From NCBI GenBank assembly GCA_000969725.1, contig JXSR01S003968.1: 27,579 bases of DNA. One strand, 5' to 3'. This document shows, piece after piece, positions 9,311 through 21,150 of this stretch (position 1 is its first letter; every line of letters begins with the position of its first letter). A model generated the notes under the pieces. That model saw nothing but the letters and a program-made list of their open reading frames with translations. It searched no databases and was not told the DNA's origin. Source of the stretch: Ophiothrix spiculata (taxonomy: Eukaryota > Echinodermata > Ophiuroidea > Amphilepidida > Ophiotrichidae). The translations under genes and the position numbers were made by a program.

Positions 9311-12180
9311 ATGAAAGTAAGCAAACGTCAAATGAAGAATAGAGAATGATTGCTACAGGCTAGAACAAGATCCAGACAAAGTTCGAATCTAAGTTTTCGT
9401 TTTGACGGGATATCTTTCTCTCTCTTCCTCTCTTCTCGTCTGCTGTCCCTGAATATTGTGAAACTCCTGCAAGCCATTTTAAAGGGTGCATGGACGGGTT
9501 TATTTGGCAATGGAAAATGCTTCAACTCACTGAGAATGCCAATTTTCCTCTTAAAAATCGTGATTGGTTGGTGACTAGAGATCTGAAAACCAGATTACGA
9601 AAAGCTTTTAACGAAACCTAAAGGTAAACACGTTGGGCTAATTTCCGCTCCGAATTGTATGATTGGTTTATACGAGAAATTCCTATGAGCAAATGCAGTT
9701 TTTATGTGAAATACCTTTCTGGGGCTTACAGACATTTAGTTCTGAAAGAAGATGACTTTTATATATATGAAACAGAATGCAGGAAGTTAAACAACCGGAT
9801 TGCCCCATAAAATCGAACCATTCGATTGCCCCATAAAATCAAACCATTCCGTATGCATCTAAACCAGCTGTCTGTCTGTTATGGTTTCTGTGGATGCCAT
9901 TAACCCTTCTCTCTCAGCTGGCCCTATAACGTTTTTTTCTCCTGTCTGATATCCTGACTGAATATTGATGCGCATTTCGTATTTTATTTCTCTTAGGATT
10001 TGAATGTCAGTTTATCCTTCTTGCAAACTTTAAGCACTATCACGTTTTAGGGACTAAATGTAATTCAGCAGTTATTGAAATGGATAAGCCTTAACTTGTT
10101 CGTTTCCCAAAACATAGATTCTGACATTGCTGTTAGCACAAGTTGTATTTTCTTTCACAATATTTATGACAACAATATAGTAAAGAGAATTCGTATGCTT
10201 TCAAGCGCTAAATTTACGTCGTTACCGGCCAGGGTTTCCTTTAACAGACGAGGAATAGAAACTAACGCAAGGTTGACAAACATCCAAAAAGACCGAGTGT
10301 ACATTTGAATTAGCTAACTTTCGTAACACAATGCCATATGTTTAATTCAAAGTGAAAACATTGTCGGAGACACCGAATAACATATACACGGATGAAATGA
10401 AAATCGTCCCAAGAATTTGCCAAAAATATCGATATAGTTTACCATTCTTTACCAATAACACAATACTCTGGCAGTGACTGACACCAAATTGTATATCGCC
10501 CGTATGCCCTGTATTTGACCTAATATTTAATTATAAATTTGATACATGAAAGTAAGGAAACATCGAGTGAAGAAAAGAGAATGATTGCTACAAGCTAAAA
10601 CAAGATCCAGACAAAGTTCGAATCTAAGTTTTACTTTTGACGGGATATCCCTCTCTCTCTTCCTCTCTTCTTGTCTGCTGTCCCTGAATATTATGAAACT
10701 CATGCAAGCCATTAAGGGTACATGGACGGGTTTATTGGGCAATGGAAAATGCTTCAACTCACTGAGAATGCCAATTTTCCTCTTACAAATCCTGATTGGT
10801 TGCTGACCAGAGATCTGAAAACCAAATTACGAAAAGCTTTTAACGAAACTTAAAGGTAAACACTTTGGGCTAATTTCCGTTCCAAGTTGTAGGATTGGTT
10901 TATTCGAGAAATTCCTATGAGCAAGTGCAGTTTTTATGTTAAATAACTTCCTGGGGCTTACAGACATTGTGTTCTGAAAGAACTTGTATATGAAACAGAA
11001 TGCAGGAAGTTAAACAACCGGATTGCCCAATAAAATCGAACCATTCGATTGCCCCTTAAAATCAAACCATTCCGTATGCATCTAAACCAGCTGTCTGTCT
11101 GTTATGATTTCTGTGGATGCTATTAACCCTTCTTTCTACACAGCTGGCCCTAACGTATCCCTCCTGTCTGATACCCTGACTGAATATTGATGCGCATTTC
11201 GTATTTTATTTCTCTTAGGATTTGAATGTCAGTTTTTCCTTCTTGCAAACTTTAATCACTATCACGTTTTAGGGACTAAATGTAATTCAGCAGTTATTGA
11301 AATGGATAAGCCTTAACTTGTTGGTTTCCCAAAACATGGATTCTGACATTGCTGTTAGCACAAGTTGTATTTTCTTTCACAATATTTATGACAACAATAT
11401 AGTAAAGAGAATTCGNNNNNNNNNNNNNNNNNNNNNNNNNNNNNNNNNNNNNNNNNNNNNNNNNNNNNNNNNNNNNNNNNNNNNNNNNNNNNNNNNNNNN
11501 NNNNNNNNNNNNNNNNNNNNNNNNNNNNNNNNNNNNNNNNNNNNNNNNNNNNNNNNNNNNNNNNNNNNNNNNNNNNNNNNNNNNNNNNNNNNNNNNNNNN
11601 NNNNNNNNNNNNNNNNNNNNNNNNNNNNNNNNNNNNNNNNNNNNNNNNNNNNNNNNNNNNNNNNNNNNNNNNNNNNNNNNNNNNNNNNNNNNNNNNNNNN
11701 NNNNNNNNNNNNNNNNNNNNNNNNNNNNNNNNNNNTTCGTTTCCCAAAACATAGATTCTGACATTGCTGTTAGCACAAGTTGTATTTTCTTTCACAATAT
11801 TTATGACAACAATATAGTAAAGAGAATTCGTATGCTTTCAAGCGCTAAATTTACGTCGTTACCGGCCAGGGTTTCCTTTAACAGACGAGGAATAGAAACT
11901 AACGCATAAAAGGTTGACAAACATCCAATAAGACCGAGTGTACATTTGAATTAGCTAACTTTCGTAATACAATGCCATATGTTTAATTCATAGTGAAAAC
12001 ATTGTCGGAGACACCGAATAACACAGATGAAATGAAAATCATCCCAAGAATTTGCCAAAAATATCGATATAGTTTACCATTCTTTACCAATAACACAATA
12101 CTCTGGCAGTGACTGACACCAAATTGTATATCGCCCGTATGCCCTGTATTGGACCCCATATTTAATTATAAATTTGATAC
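9311..12180. repeat. Best-preserved adjacent array units, period about 1.23 kb
   Basis: The unit starting at 9311 recurs at 10546, a shift of 1235 bp, with roughly nine in ten bases unchanged by eye. Both units share an internal duplication of GATTGCCCC(A/T)TAAAATC (near 9795-9850 and 11023-11075), so that small duplication predates the copying of the unit. The next unit starts at 12181 after the assembly gap. These units are non-coding: short open frames at 10075-10308 and 9350-9574 are not conserved as proteins in other units. Confidence 0.8.
11416..11735. other. Assembly gap of 320 unknown bases whose flanks overlap
   Basis: All 320 positions are N. The last 90 or so bases before the gap (about 11326-11415) recur just after it (about 11741-11830) with one visible difference, CATGGATT versus CATAGATT. 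Removing the gap and the repeat would shorten the window by 415 bp and give a unit spacing of about 1220 bp, close to the 1235 bp of the neighbouring unit. Open frames that run through the Ns are meaningless. Confidence 0.95.
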
Positions 12181-12634
12181 ATGAAAGTAAGGAAACATCG
12201 AGTGAAGAAAAGAGAATGATTGCTACAGGCTACAACAAGATCCAGACAAAGTTCGAATCCAAGTTTTCCTTTCAACGGGAAATATGTCTGTCTTCTGTTG
12301 CCCCTAAATTTATTAAAATAGAACAAGAGGCAGTGAGTGGGAGATAATGTATCGACTATCTACATACATTTGTAGCATATATATTCACCATATCGGTGTA
12401 TAGGCGGTGGTTTAAAACAACATTCTTATCTAACATTAGTGACATGTAAAACCAGTTTGTGTTTAAGTTGGTTCCATAGTGGCACCATAAATCAGCTTGT
12501 GTATAAGTTTGAGACGATTGCACGTTTCACTTTGGATATCAGGGCAAGACATTTTGTTTTATAATGCTTACTTTCCAAATGCGCTAAATTTCTAACTTGA
12601 AATCTATGTTTTGAAATTCCTTAAAGCTGTTTAG

Positions 12635-12848
12635 GGGTGCATGGAAAATGAATATGCTTCAACTCACTGAAAGTGTTACTTTTCCTCTAAAAATCACTGA
12701 AAAAACAATCAAATAACAAAAAGGATTTAATGAAATTTTAGGGGTGCATGGAAAATGAATATGCTTCAACTCACTGAAAGTGTTACTTTTCCTCTAAAAA
12801 TCCCTGAAAAAAACAACCCAAATAACAAAGAGGTTTTGATGAAATTTT
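12635..12848. repeat. Tandem duplication of a 106-bp segment
   Basis: The block beginning GGGGTGCATGGAAAATGAAT at 12635 recurs at 12741 with small differences in the second half. Both copies carry the array landmark CTTCAACTCACTGAAAGTG. This is a small local expansion within one unit. Confidence 0.9.
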
Positions 12849-15800
12849 AAAGTAAACACGGTGAACTTATTTCCATTCCAAATTTCATGATTGGTTTATA
12901 CGAGAAATCCCTACGGGCAGATGCACTTCCCGGGGCTTACAAACATTAGGTTCTGAAAGAAAAAACATATCAAACCATTCCGTATGCATTTAAATCAGCT
13001 GTCAAGGAGTAAATGTAATTCAGCAGTTATTGAAATGGATTAATAAGCCATAACTTGTTGGTTTGTTTTTATCATTAAAATTGAGAATTCGTCATGTCGT
13101 CGAGCACTAACTTTAACGTCGTTACTGGATCGAGTTTCCTTTATCAGACGAGGAACAGATAATAATGCAAGTTGACAAACATCCAGTAAGTCTGAATGTA
13201 CATTTGAATTAGCTAACGTTCGCCATATAGTTTAAAGTGAAAACATTGTCGGAGACATCAAATACCATACACGGAAATGAAAACTATTCCAAGAATATTT
13301 TAAAATGTCTGATTTACCGTCCTTTACCTTGTTTACACACTCGTTTACACAATATACTCTTGTAGTGGCTGACACCAGATTTATATATAAATTCCTGCAA
13401 GCTGTTTAGGAGTACGTGCACGGACGGGTTTATTAGACTCTGAAAAATGCTTCAACTCACTGAGAGTGTTATTTTTCCTCTAAACAAATTCCTGATTGGC
13501 TGCTGACAATAGATCTAAAAAAAAAAAACAATTACAAAAAGCTTTTAATGAAATCTAAAAGAAAATACGGTAAACTTATCTCCGTTCCAAATTCAATGAT
13601 TGGTTTATACCAAAAATTCCTATGGGCAGATTCAGTTAACATGTTTATTATCTTCCGGCGTAAGTCACATAAAGTTATCAATGAAGAAAACTTTTGTATG
13701 ACACAGACAACCCGATTGCCTTATAAAATCAAACCATTCCGTATGCATTTAATCAGCTGTCTGTCTGTTTGGTTCTGGGGATACTATTTACCCATCTCTC
13801 TCAGCTGGCCCAAACGTATCCCCCCTTCTGTCTGATTTCCTGTTTGAATATTGATGCGTATTTCGAATTTTATTTCAGATTTAAATGCTGACAATTTAAA
13901 GTGCCGTGTTTTACAACATATAGTTTGTTTTTCTTTTGCAAACTTAAAGCACTGTCATGTTTTAGGGACTAAGTGTAATTCAGCAGTTATTGAAATGGAT
14001 AAGCCTTAACTTGTTCGTTTCCCCAAAACATAGATTCTGACATTGCTGTTAACACAAGTTGTATTTTCTCTCACAACATTTATGACAACAGCTATTATTT
14101 ATCTTTAAAATTGAGAAATCGTCATGTCTTCAAGCGCTAACTTTACGTCGTTACTGGATCGGGTTTCCTTTGACATGCGAGGAATGGAAAATAATGCTTA
14201 AAAGGTTGACAAACATCTAGGATAACTGAATGTACATTTGAATTAGCTAACATTCACCATACAATGCCATAGACTTAATTTAAAGTGAAAACATTGTCAG
14301 AGACACAAAATACCATACGAATGAAATGAAAAACATCCCAAGAAATTTTCCAAAAATATCTGAATTGTTAACCACCCTTCACGGTGATTACAAAATACTC
14401 TGGCAGTGGCTGACACCAGATTATATCGCCCGTATACCCTATATTGGACCCAACATTTAATCATAAATTTGATATATGATAAGTAAAGGAAACATCAAGA
14501 ATGAAAAGAGAATTATTGCTACAGGCTATAGAACAAGATCCAGACAAAGTTTGAATCCAAGTTTTTATGTCGAAGAAATATCTCTTTCCCTTCGTGTCTG
14601 CTGCCCCTGAATTTATTAATAGAACAAGAGGCTGTGAGTGGGAAATAATGTATTGACTACCTACAGAGAAGATAGCAGATATTTTGTATTCACCATATTG
14701 GTGGTTTAAAACAACATTCTTATTTAACGTTAGTGACATGTAAACCAGTTTGTGTTGAATTTCGTTCCATGGTGACACCTTAAATCGGCTTGTGCATAAG
14801 CTTGAGACAATTGCACGTTTCACCTTGGATATCAGGGCAAGATCTTTTTGGTTTGAAATGTGTTACTTTCCAAAAAAGCTAAATTTCTAACTTGCATTCT
14901 ATGTCTCAAATAAGCTGTTTAGGGTACATGGACGGGTTTATTTGACAATGAAAATGCTTCAACTCACTGAGAGTGCTAATTTTCCTCTAAAAGTACATGA
15001 AAAAAATAACAAAAAGGTTTTAACGAAATCTAAAAGTAAACACGGTGAACTATTTCCAGTCCAAATTTCATGATTGGTTTATACGAGAAATCCCTACGGG
15101 AAGATGCAGTTCTCATGTTTAATACCTTCCCGGGGCTTACGAACATTAGGTTCTGAAAGAAGACGACTTTGGTATGATACTGGTTGAAGGGAGCTTACAT
15201 CAAAATAACCTGATTGTCTCATAAAAATCAAACCATTCCGTATGCATTTAAATCAGCTGTTAAGGAGTAAATGTAATTCAGCAGTTATTGTAATGGATTA
15301 GTAAGCCATAACTTGTTGTTTAACCAAAAACATAGATTCTGACATTGCTGTTAGCACAAAACGTATTTTCTTTCACAATATTTATGACAACAACTATTAT
15401 TTATCTTTAAAATTGAGAAATCGTCATGTCTTCAAGCGCTAACTTTACGTCGTTACTGGCTCGGGTTTCCTTTAACAGGCGAGGAATGAAAAATAATGCT
15501 TAAAAGATTGACAAACATCTAGGATAACTGAATGTACATTTGAATTAGCTAACGTTCACCATACAATGCCACAGATTTAATTTAAAATGAAAACATTGTC
15601 AGAGACACAAAATACCATACGGATGAAATTAAAAACACCCCAAGAATTTTCCAAAAATATCTGAATTGTTAACCACCCTTTACCGTGATTATAAAATACT
15701 CTGGCAGTGGCTGACACCATATTATATCGTCCGTATACCCTACATTATATTGGACCCAACATTTAATTATCAAATTGATACATGATAAGTAAAGGAAACA

Positions 15801-15975
15801 TCAAGACTGGAAAAGAGAATGATTGCTACAGGCTAGAACAAGATCCAGACAAAGTTCGAATCCAAGTTTTTATGTCGAAGAAATATATCTCTCCCTTCGT
15901 GTCTGTTGCCCCTAAATTTATTAATAGAACAAGAGGCTGTGAGTGGGAAATAATGTATTGACTATAGAAGATAGC

Positions 15976-16130
15976 ATAGATCATACTGTAGAATCTATCA
16001 TTATTGTATTTTGAAAGTATTATCAAATGCATCTAGAAAAGTTTGTGTATAAAATTATAATGTACCTTGAGAAATATTGTACTATTGTGTTTTGAGAAAC
16101 ATGGAAATAAATTGAAATTGAAATTGAATA
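15976..16130 (+). mobile_element. Probable 5'-truncated LINE 3' tail inserted in the array
   Basis: The array sequence is interrupted after GAAGATAGCA by about 155 bp absent from other units. The insert ends with AATAAA at 16106-16111 and three perfect ATTGAA repeats at 16111-16128. Many non-LTR retrotransposons end in short tandem repeats like this after a polyadenylation signal. No coding part and no clear target-site duplication remain, so the clade cannot be given. Confidence 0.45.
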
Positions 16131-17606
16131 AGGCTTATCGGTGTGTATCACAGGCGGTAGTTTAAAACAACGTTCTATTTAACGTTAGTGACATGTAAAA
16201 CCAGTTTTCCATGGTGCCACCTGAAATCAGTTTGTGCATAAGTTTGAGTCGATTGCACATACATTTCCGTTTTCTTTAATATTCATGACGACAAACATTT
16301 TATTTTATACGACAATGAAATCCGACAAGTCTTTATGATGCTCTAACTTTAATACGTAATTGGGTAAGGATTGTATTCTTTGAACAGAAGATGAAAGGAA
16401 AATATTACTTAAGGCATTCCATATGACTGAATGCACATTTTTATTTGCCAACGCCAACCATATGTGATGTTTAATTTCAATTGGAAACATTGGCCATCCC
16501 ACACCCACACACAAAAGGCATGAGAAATATATCAAGTAGTTTCAAAAACAGCGCTCACATAATTACTTATCGGCTCACACTAGATCTGGTATTGCTCGTA
16601 TGCCCGAATATTGACTTCAAATTTAATAAATGGAAAAGTAAAGGAAACAAGACGTGAAGAAAAATTAAAGAATGCTGCAGGATGAACAGATTCGAGTCAA
16701 AGTTCAAAAGTCTATGATTCGAATCCAAACTGAGCTGTCGAACAAGGAAAGACTTTTATAACAAAAGGCTACAAGAGAGAGATATATTGACTATCTACAG
16801 GAGACAGCAGATTTCATTCACCAATCGGTGTACCGAGGGCGTTGGTTTAAAACAACACCATTCTATTAGCGACACCAAAACCAGCTTGTGAGCAAGTTCG
16901 GTCATCCCAATAACTTGGGTATATTCGGGATACCAGTTTTGCTTTAATGTTTTGTCGTCAAATGAATGTTATAAGCTGTAATTCTAGATTGAAATTTCCA
17001 TCTGCAGGGTTCTGGAAATACATTTAATTATCTCCCCTTGGGTCTACAATAAAGCGTTTTTGAAAGCGGAGTTATATTAAATTATCGTCCATAGCCGAAA
17101 AGGATTTTCATTCTAGGCCTATAGGTTGAGTTTGTGCAAACTCGGGCTAGCCCGTTTGTTGATCTGAAAACTCGAAATCTGAGATAGATCTAAAAGCTAA
17201 CACGATGGGTTATTTTCTGTTCCAATTCTTGGTATTGTTATACGAGTAAATACTTATGGGCAGATCAGTTCTCATGATGGGCTTCTAAACATTGCGTTCT
17301 AAAGGAAGACGACTTCTACATGACAGAGAAAGCAGGAAGTTTAAATCAAAACAACCCTATTGCCCCAAACAAACCATGCATACTGAGTGCATTTAAATCA
17401 GCTGTCTGCTGCATGATCTCTGGGGATGCTATTAACACTTTTCTCTAACGCTGGACCTATCGCATCTCTTCCTCCACTTGGAATATTAAAGCGCATTTCG
17501 CATCCCAATTTCTCTACGGAATGGTACTGATTTTTTTAATGCTCTGTATCACGTACTGGTATGATAGTTATTTTAATAGGACTATCACGTTTCTGGGACT
17601 AATTAG

Positions 17607-17655
17607 TCTAACCATGGAAGTAGGAGATCTTATCTCCTACTTCCATGGTCTAACC
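17607..17655. repeat. Perfect 18-bp-stem palindrome inserted in an array unit
   Basis: The arms 17611-17628 and 17632-17649 are perfect complements with a 3-base loop (CTT), reading ACCATGGAAGTAGGAGAT outward to inward. TCTAACC occurs on both sides (17607-17613 and 17649-17655), partly overlapping the arms. The sister unit near 18640 lacks the palindrome. This looks like a small insertion with a 7-bp target duplication, or a product of template-switch repair. Confidence 0.8.
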
Positions 17656-19154
17656 CTACAACAATGGAATTTAAATTAAGCAAAATAAGTGTTAGAAAGG
17701 GAGAAGAAAAAATTATGACTGAATAGTACTGACTAAACAAATTGAGTCAAGTCCGAAAATCGGATTCGAATCCAACTTAGTTGCTGAACAAGAAAAGGCT
17801 TTTCAGTTTGAACATGTTTAATGGAAATTATCGTCCTCTCTGCAGGTTTGTTACCCATGAATGTATATAACAAAATGCTGTATAAGTGCATGAGAGATAG
17901 CATATTGACTATCTACAGGAGAAAGCAGATATTACCGATTCACCAATCGGTGTACCGCAGGCGGTGGTTTAAAACAACACCATTCTGTTGTGAGCAAGTT
18001 CGTTCATTTCACCTTGGGTATATAGGGGTACCTGTTTTGCTTTAATATTTTGTCGTCAAATAAACGTTATAAGCATTTCTAATTTTGAAGTCACCGTCTG
18101 CAAGGTTTGGGATATACTGAGTCTGCAATAAAGTGTTTCTGAAAAGAGAGTAATAATTATCTTCTATCCGAACAAGATTTCCATTATAGGACTAAGTTGA
18201 GTTTTATGTTGATCTGAAAACTAGAAATGTCTGATAAATTTAAAAGTTGAAACGACGGGTTATTTTCTGTTCCAATTCTTGGAATTGTTCTCGTGTAAAC
18301 TACTTGGGCTTCTCTTAAACCATTGCTTTCTAAAGGAAGACGACTTTCATAGGACAGAGAAAGCAGGGAGTTTGAATCAAAACAACCAGATTGCCCCAAA
18401 CAAACCATGCATACTGAGTGCATTTAAATCAGCTGTCTGCCTGCATGATCTCTGGGGATGCTATTAACACTTTTCTCTAAAGCTGAACCTATCGCATCCC
18501 TTCTTCCACTTGAATATTAAAGCGCATTTCGCATCCCAATTTCTCTACGGAATGGTACTGAATTTTCAAGTACTCATCACTTACTGGTATGCTATGATAG
18601 CTAATTTAACGTTACAAACTTCTAGGACTATCACGTTTCAGGGACTAATTAGTCTCACCCCAAAGTAACGAAATTAAATTAGTTAAAGTAAGTGTTAGAA
18701 AGTGTGATACCGATACTGACTTTGCTAATAGCATAATTCCATACATGCATAATGGCATACCGTATCTTGAAGAGAAATCGACATGTCTTCAGACGCTAAG
18801 TGAGATTCGTGGTCTCTTTTAACTTTAAATGTTTAACAGTTGGGAAATGTAAAATTAAAGGGTGAAAGCATGACATTTGAATTAGAAGATAAAAATACTC
18901 TAGTTGAACATGTTGAAAATGGAAATATCAGATGGCGTCATTATCTTTTCAAAAAAAAATCGCGTTTACTAAATCTCGCCGAAATGCCGACGAGTTAAAC
19001 TGATGTCGGTAAATAAAAAATAATAAAAAAACCCACCTCATATCTCTGAAATATTTAGATTGTAAATTTGCTATTTTCGTGATAAGCCTGTGAAAGTTAA
19101 ATTATTAGGGTCATCATCAATTCATTTTACGTAAAAAAAATCGGTAAAACATAC

Positions 19155-19346
19155 CTTTAACCCAGTTGTCCTGTATGCAGCACCTGAATCTATATACATA
19201 CAATGCAGCTGTACCGTAAACCAACATAATATATTGACTGTTTTTATTCCATTTTTTGCATCATCTGATGGGAAAATATCCGAATATTTGTAAACAAAAT
19301 ATTGAAATACAGTCATTATAACAAAAACACATACAGCTGTTGTCAT
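19155..19346 (-). CDS. Likely first coding exon of a type II membrane protein
   Basis: From the ATG at 19346 the minus strand reads 64 codons and meets TTAAAG|GTATGT exactly in phase 0, a good splice donor (19154-19149). The protein starts MTTAVCVFVIMTVFQYFVYK. Residues 3-19 are a hydrophobic stretch followed by Lys and charged residues, which suits a signal anchor. A mixed region with CWFTVQLHC and ends GAAYRTTGLK follows. Short cytoplasmic tail, anchor and stem are typical of Golgi glycosyltransferases or sulfotransferases, but no catalytic domain is in this exon, so that is only a suggestion. It lies just beyond the array, pointing the same way as bestrophin. Later exons should lie at lower coordinates but were not found. 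A chance open frame remains possible. Confidence 0.4.
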
Positions 19347-20205
19347 GCTATTATCTGTATAGATTCCATACCCGCATATAACTATTTTTCCTTTTAATTA
19401 ACAAGGAAACTATAATAATGAAACCTATAAAAATATAACACTATAGACTTGACCCGAATAAAAAGGCTGACCATACGGTCTTACCTACCCCACTTGAAAA
19501 ACTTACTCATAAGAACAGAAATGTGTCTCCTTTAACAACGTGATGAAATCCATTCTAAAACTTCAGTGAATCCAGAAAACTAAAACAGATTCAAAATTCC
19601 TCTTGTATTTTTCATCACCGCGTCATGCTAATGTTTCACTGTATCATAAATCCGTAAGTAAAAACACATCAGATAGATGCAAATTATATCTGGTATTTAT
19701 CCCATAAAATTTAATGGAAATTGCTGTACACCGTCATCTGTACACTGTATTGATGACTCGAGTGATATACTTATTCGAGTCAACAAATTGCACAGCTTGC
19801 GATGTGTTTCTGGTTTCTGTTTGACAACTCTTTCTCTTTCAAGCTTGAACACAGAGGGTGTGTCAACAATAAGCCATGGCAAACATGGAGTATCACAGTG
19901 GTGTGTTTGTCCACCACGGAAATGAGTTCAAGTTGGATCAATATTAGAAACACGTGTTTGGAGCATTAACACATAATTTTAACACGTATTTATACCGCTG
20001 GCATGTCCATGATTTCATTAAATAATTCCCAATATCTTTTTCTGAAATATGTGATTTGTGTAATATCAATCAATCAATTAATCAATTTACATGTACAGTG
20101 TACTTGCATGTCATGATGCTGCTAGTTTTCGTGAAAATAATGGCACTGCTTTCGACTTATCGGACAGTAAATAGATTATCAAAGACTGTTATCCTCACCC
20201 AAACG
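19347..20205. other. Intergenic DNA, no supported gene
   Basis: Overlapping open frames occur at 19677-19925 (plus) and 19697-19882 (minus). Neither shows a recognisable domain or a consistent splice context. No repeat structure was seen. Confidence 0.35.
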
Positions 20206-21150
20206 TTGCTGTCTATACAGAAGATAACGCTCATTCATAAAGTGTTATCTCCCGTAGATACCACCCGTGCATTACTATCTACTGTAGTAAATAACACGCA
20301 AGCATACATTGCTATCTACAGAAGATAGTACTTATCTTTTTATACAATGGTACACTGTTAGACGAGATTGAACAAGTTATTTAAAATTTTAAACAATCAT
20401 TTTATCAATAGATCATCACCCAGCCTTGTTTAAAAAGTAAACAACTTGTTTAAAAGTCTAAAATCAGTTGTTGAATTTTTAAACAATATTTTTAAACAAG
20501 GTTTATTATGAGCGATGATCTATTGATGCAGTGGTTGTCTAAAATCTTAAAAGTTGTTTATACTTATATTTTTAACACTTAAACAAAATTGATTAAGATA
20601 ACACGCTTTAATAACACACTGAATAATGATGTTTAATAACTTTACACATAACACTTTAAACAACGTCTTTTTAAACAGCAACATTTTAAAAACAGTATAC
20701 AGAAGATATAATGCACAGTTGCACACATTTAAATGTCGACCATTTCTACAGACGTTGCTGTTAAAGATATAACACTGTAAATATCTCCAACTTCAATAAT
20801 TTCTACAAAAAAAATACATACATTGCTATTTACAGAAGATATTTCATACATTGATAAAGAACGTCTCTACCTAAGAAGATAACATTTATCTGTGTATATA
20901 AATCCATACATACCTATCTACTAAAGATGGCATTTACTCATAAATCACATAAAGTACACTCATTTCATACATTGATCTATAAACACTCATTCACACACCC
21001 CTACAGAAGATACCACTCATTCATAAACAAAGCTATCTACAGGAGATAACACTCATTTATACATTGCTATCTAACTCTCACTTATCATGTGGTTATATAC
21101 ATTGCTATCTACATAATATAACACTCATCTACACACTGCTATACACATTC
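20206..21150. repeat. Degenerate minisatellite built on CATTGCTATCTACAGAAGATA
   Basis: About ten diverged copies of a 30-45 bp unit containing GCTATCTACAGAAGATAACA and CTCATTCATA occur, for example near 20206, 20303, 20819, 21002, 21029 and 21096. The core is itself partly palindromic (TATCT, loop, AGATA). A foldback element and AT-rich DNA separate the first three copies from the rest. There is no fixed spacing with unique spacers, so this is not a CRISPR array. Confidence 0.65.
20371..20558. mobile_element. Foldback element with about 66-bp imperfect arms
   Basis: The left arm runs from AACAAGTT at 20371 to CTTGTTTAAAAA at 20436. The right arm runs from TTTTTAAACAAG at 20489 to AAGTTGTT at 20558. 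The perfect core blocks are TCAATAGATCATC and CTTGTTTAAAAA. The whole could fold into one hairpin. It sits inside the minisatellite and has no coding capacity, so it is a foldback or MITE-type insertion of unknown family. Confidence 0.65.

Larger units (their letters stand above)
3950..18950. repeat. 15-kb array of about ten diverged non-coding tandem units (0.8-2.0 kb each)
   Basis: The same ordered landmarks recur along this stretch. A TCAGCTGTCTG-type landmark, sometimes with one or two changes, occurs near 4759, 4951, 6227, 7831, 9864, 11089, 12996, 13752, 15251, 17397 and 18428. An ATGAAAGTAAGGAAAC-type landmark occurs near 9311, 10546, 12181, 14476, 15783 and 16630. Other recurring phrases are TATCAGACGAGGAA and AACATTGTCGGAGACACC. 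All units point the same way. Frames are broken throughout and open frames differ between units, so there is no evidence of a shared protein. Neighbouring units are most alike in pairs (9.3 and 10.5 kb; 13.5 and 15.0 kb; 17.2 and 18.2 kb). This suggests growth by local unequal exchange. I do not recognise the family. Confidence 0.85.

Noticed and set aside
9328-10806. Paired plus and minus open frames beginning MLQA- and MKHFPLPNKPVH- in two adjacent units
   Set aside because: They look conserved only because the two units are recent duplicates. The third unit and others lack them.
11294-11795. Open frames of 146-160 codons across 11294-11795
   Set aside because: Most of each frame is made of N positions from the assembly gap.
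19697-19882. 61-codon minus-strand frame starting MPWLIVDTPSVF
   Set aside because: It overlaps an opposing frame of similar length and shows no domain or clear splice sites. It could be an exon, but the sequence alone does not support it.
20206-21150. Possible CRISPR-like array
   Set aside because: The repeat is diverged and spacing irregular, the spacers are themselves repeat variants, and the context is an animal genome.
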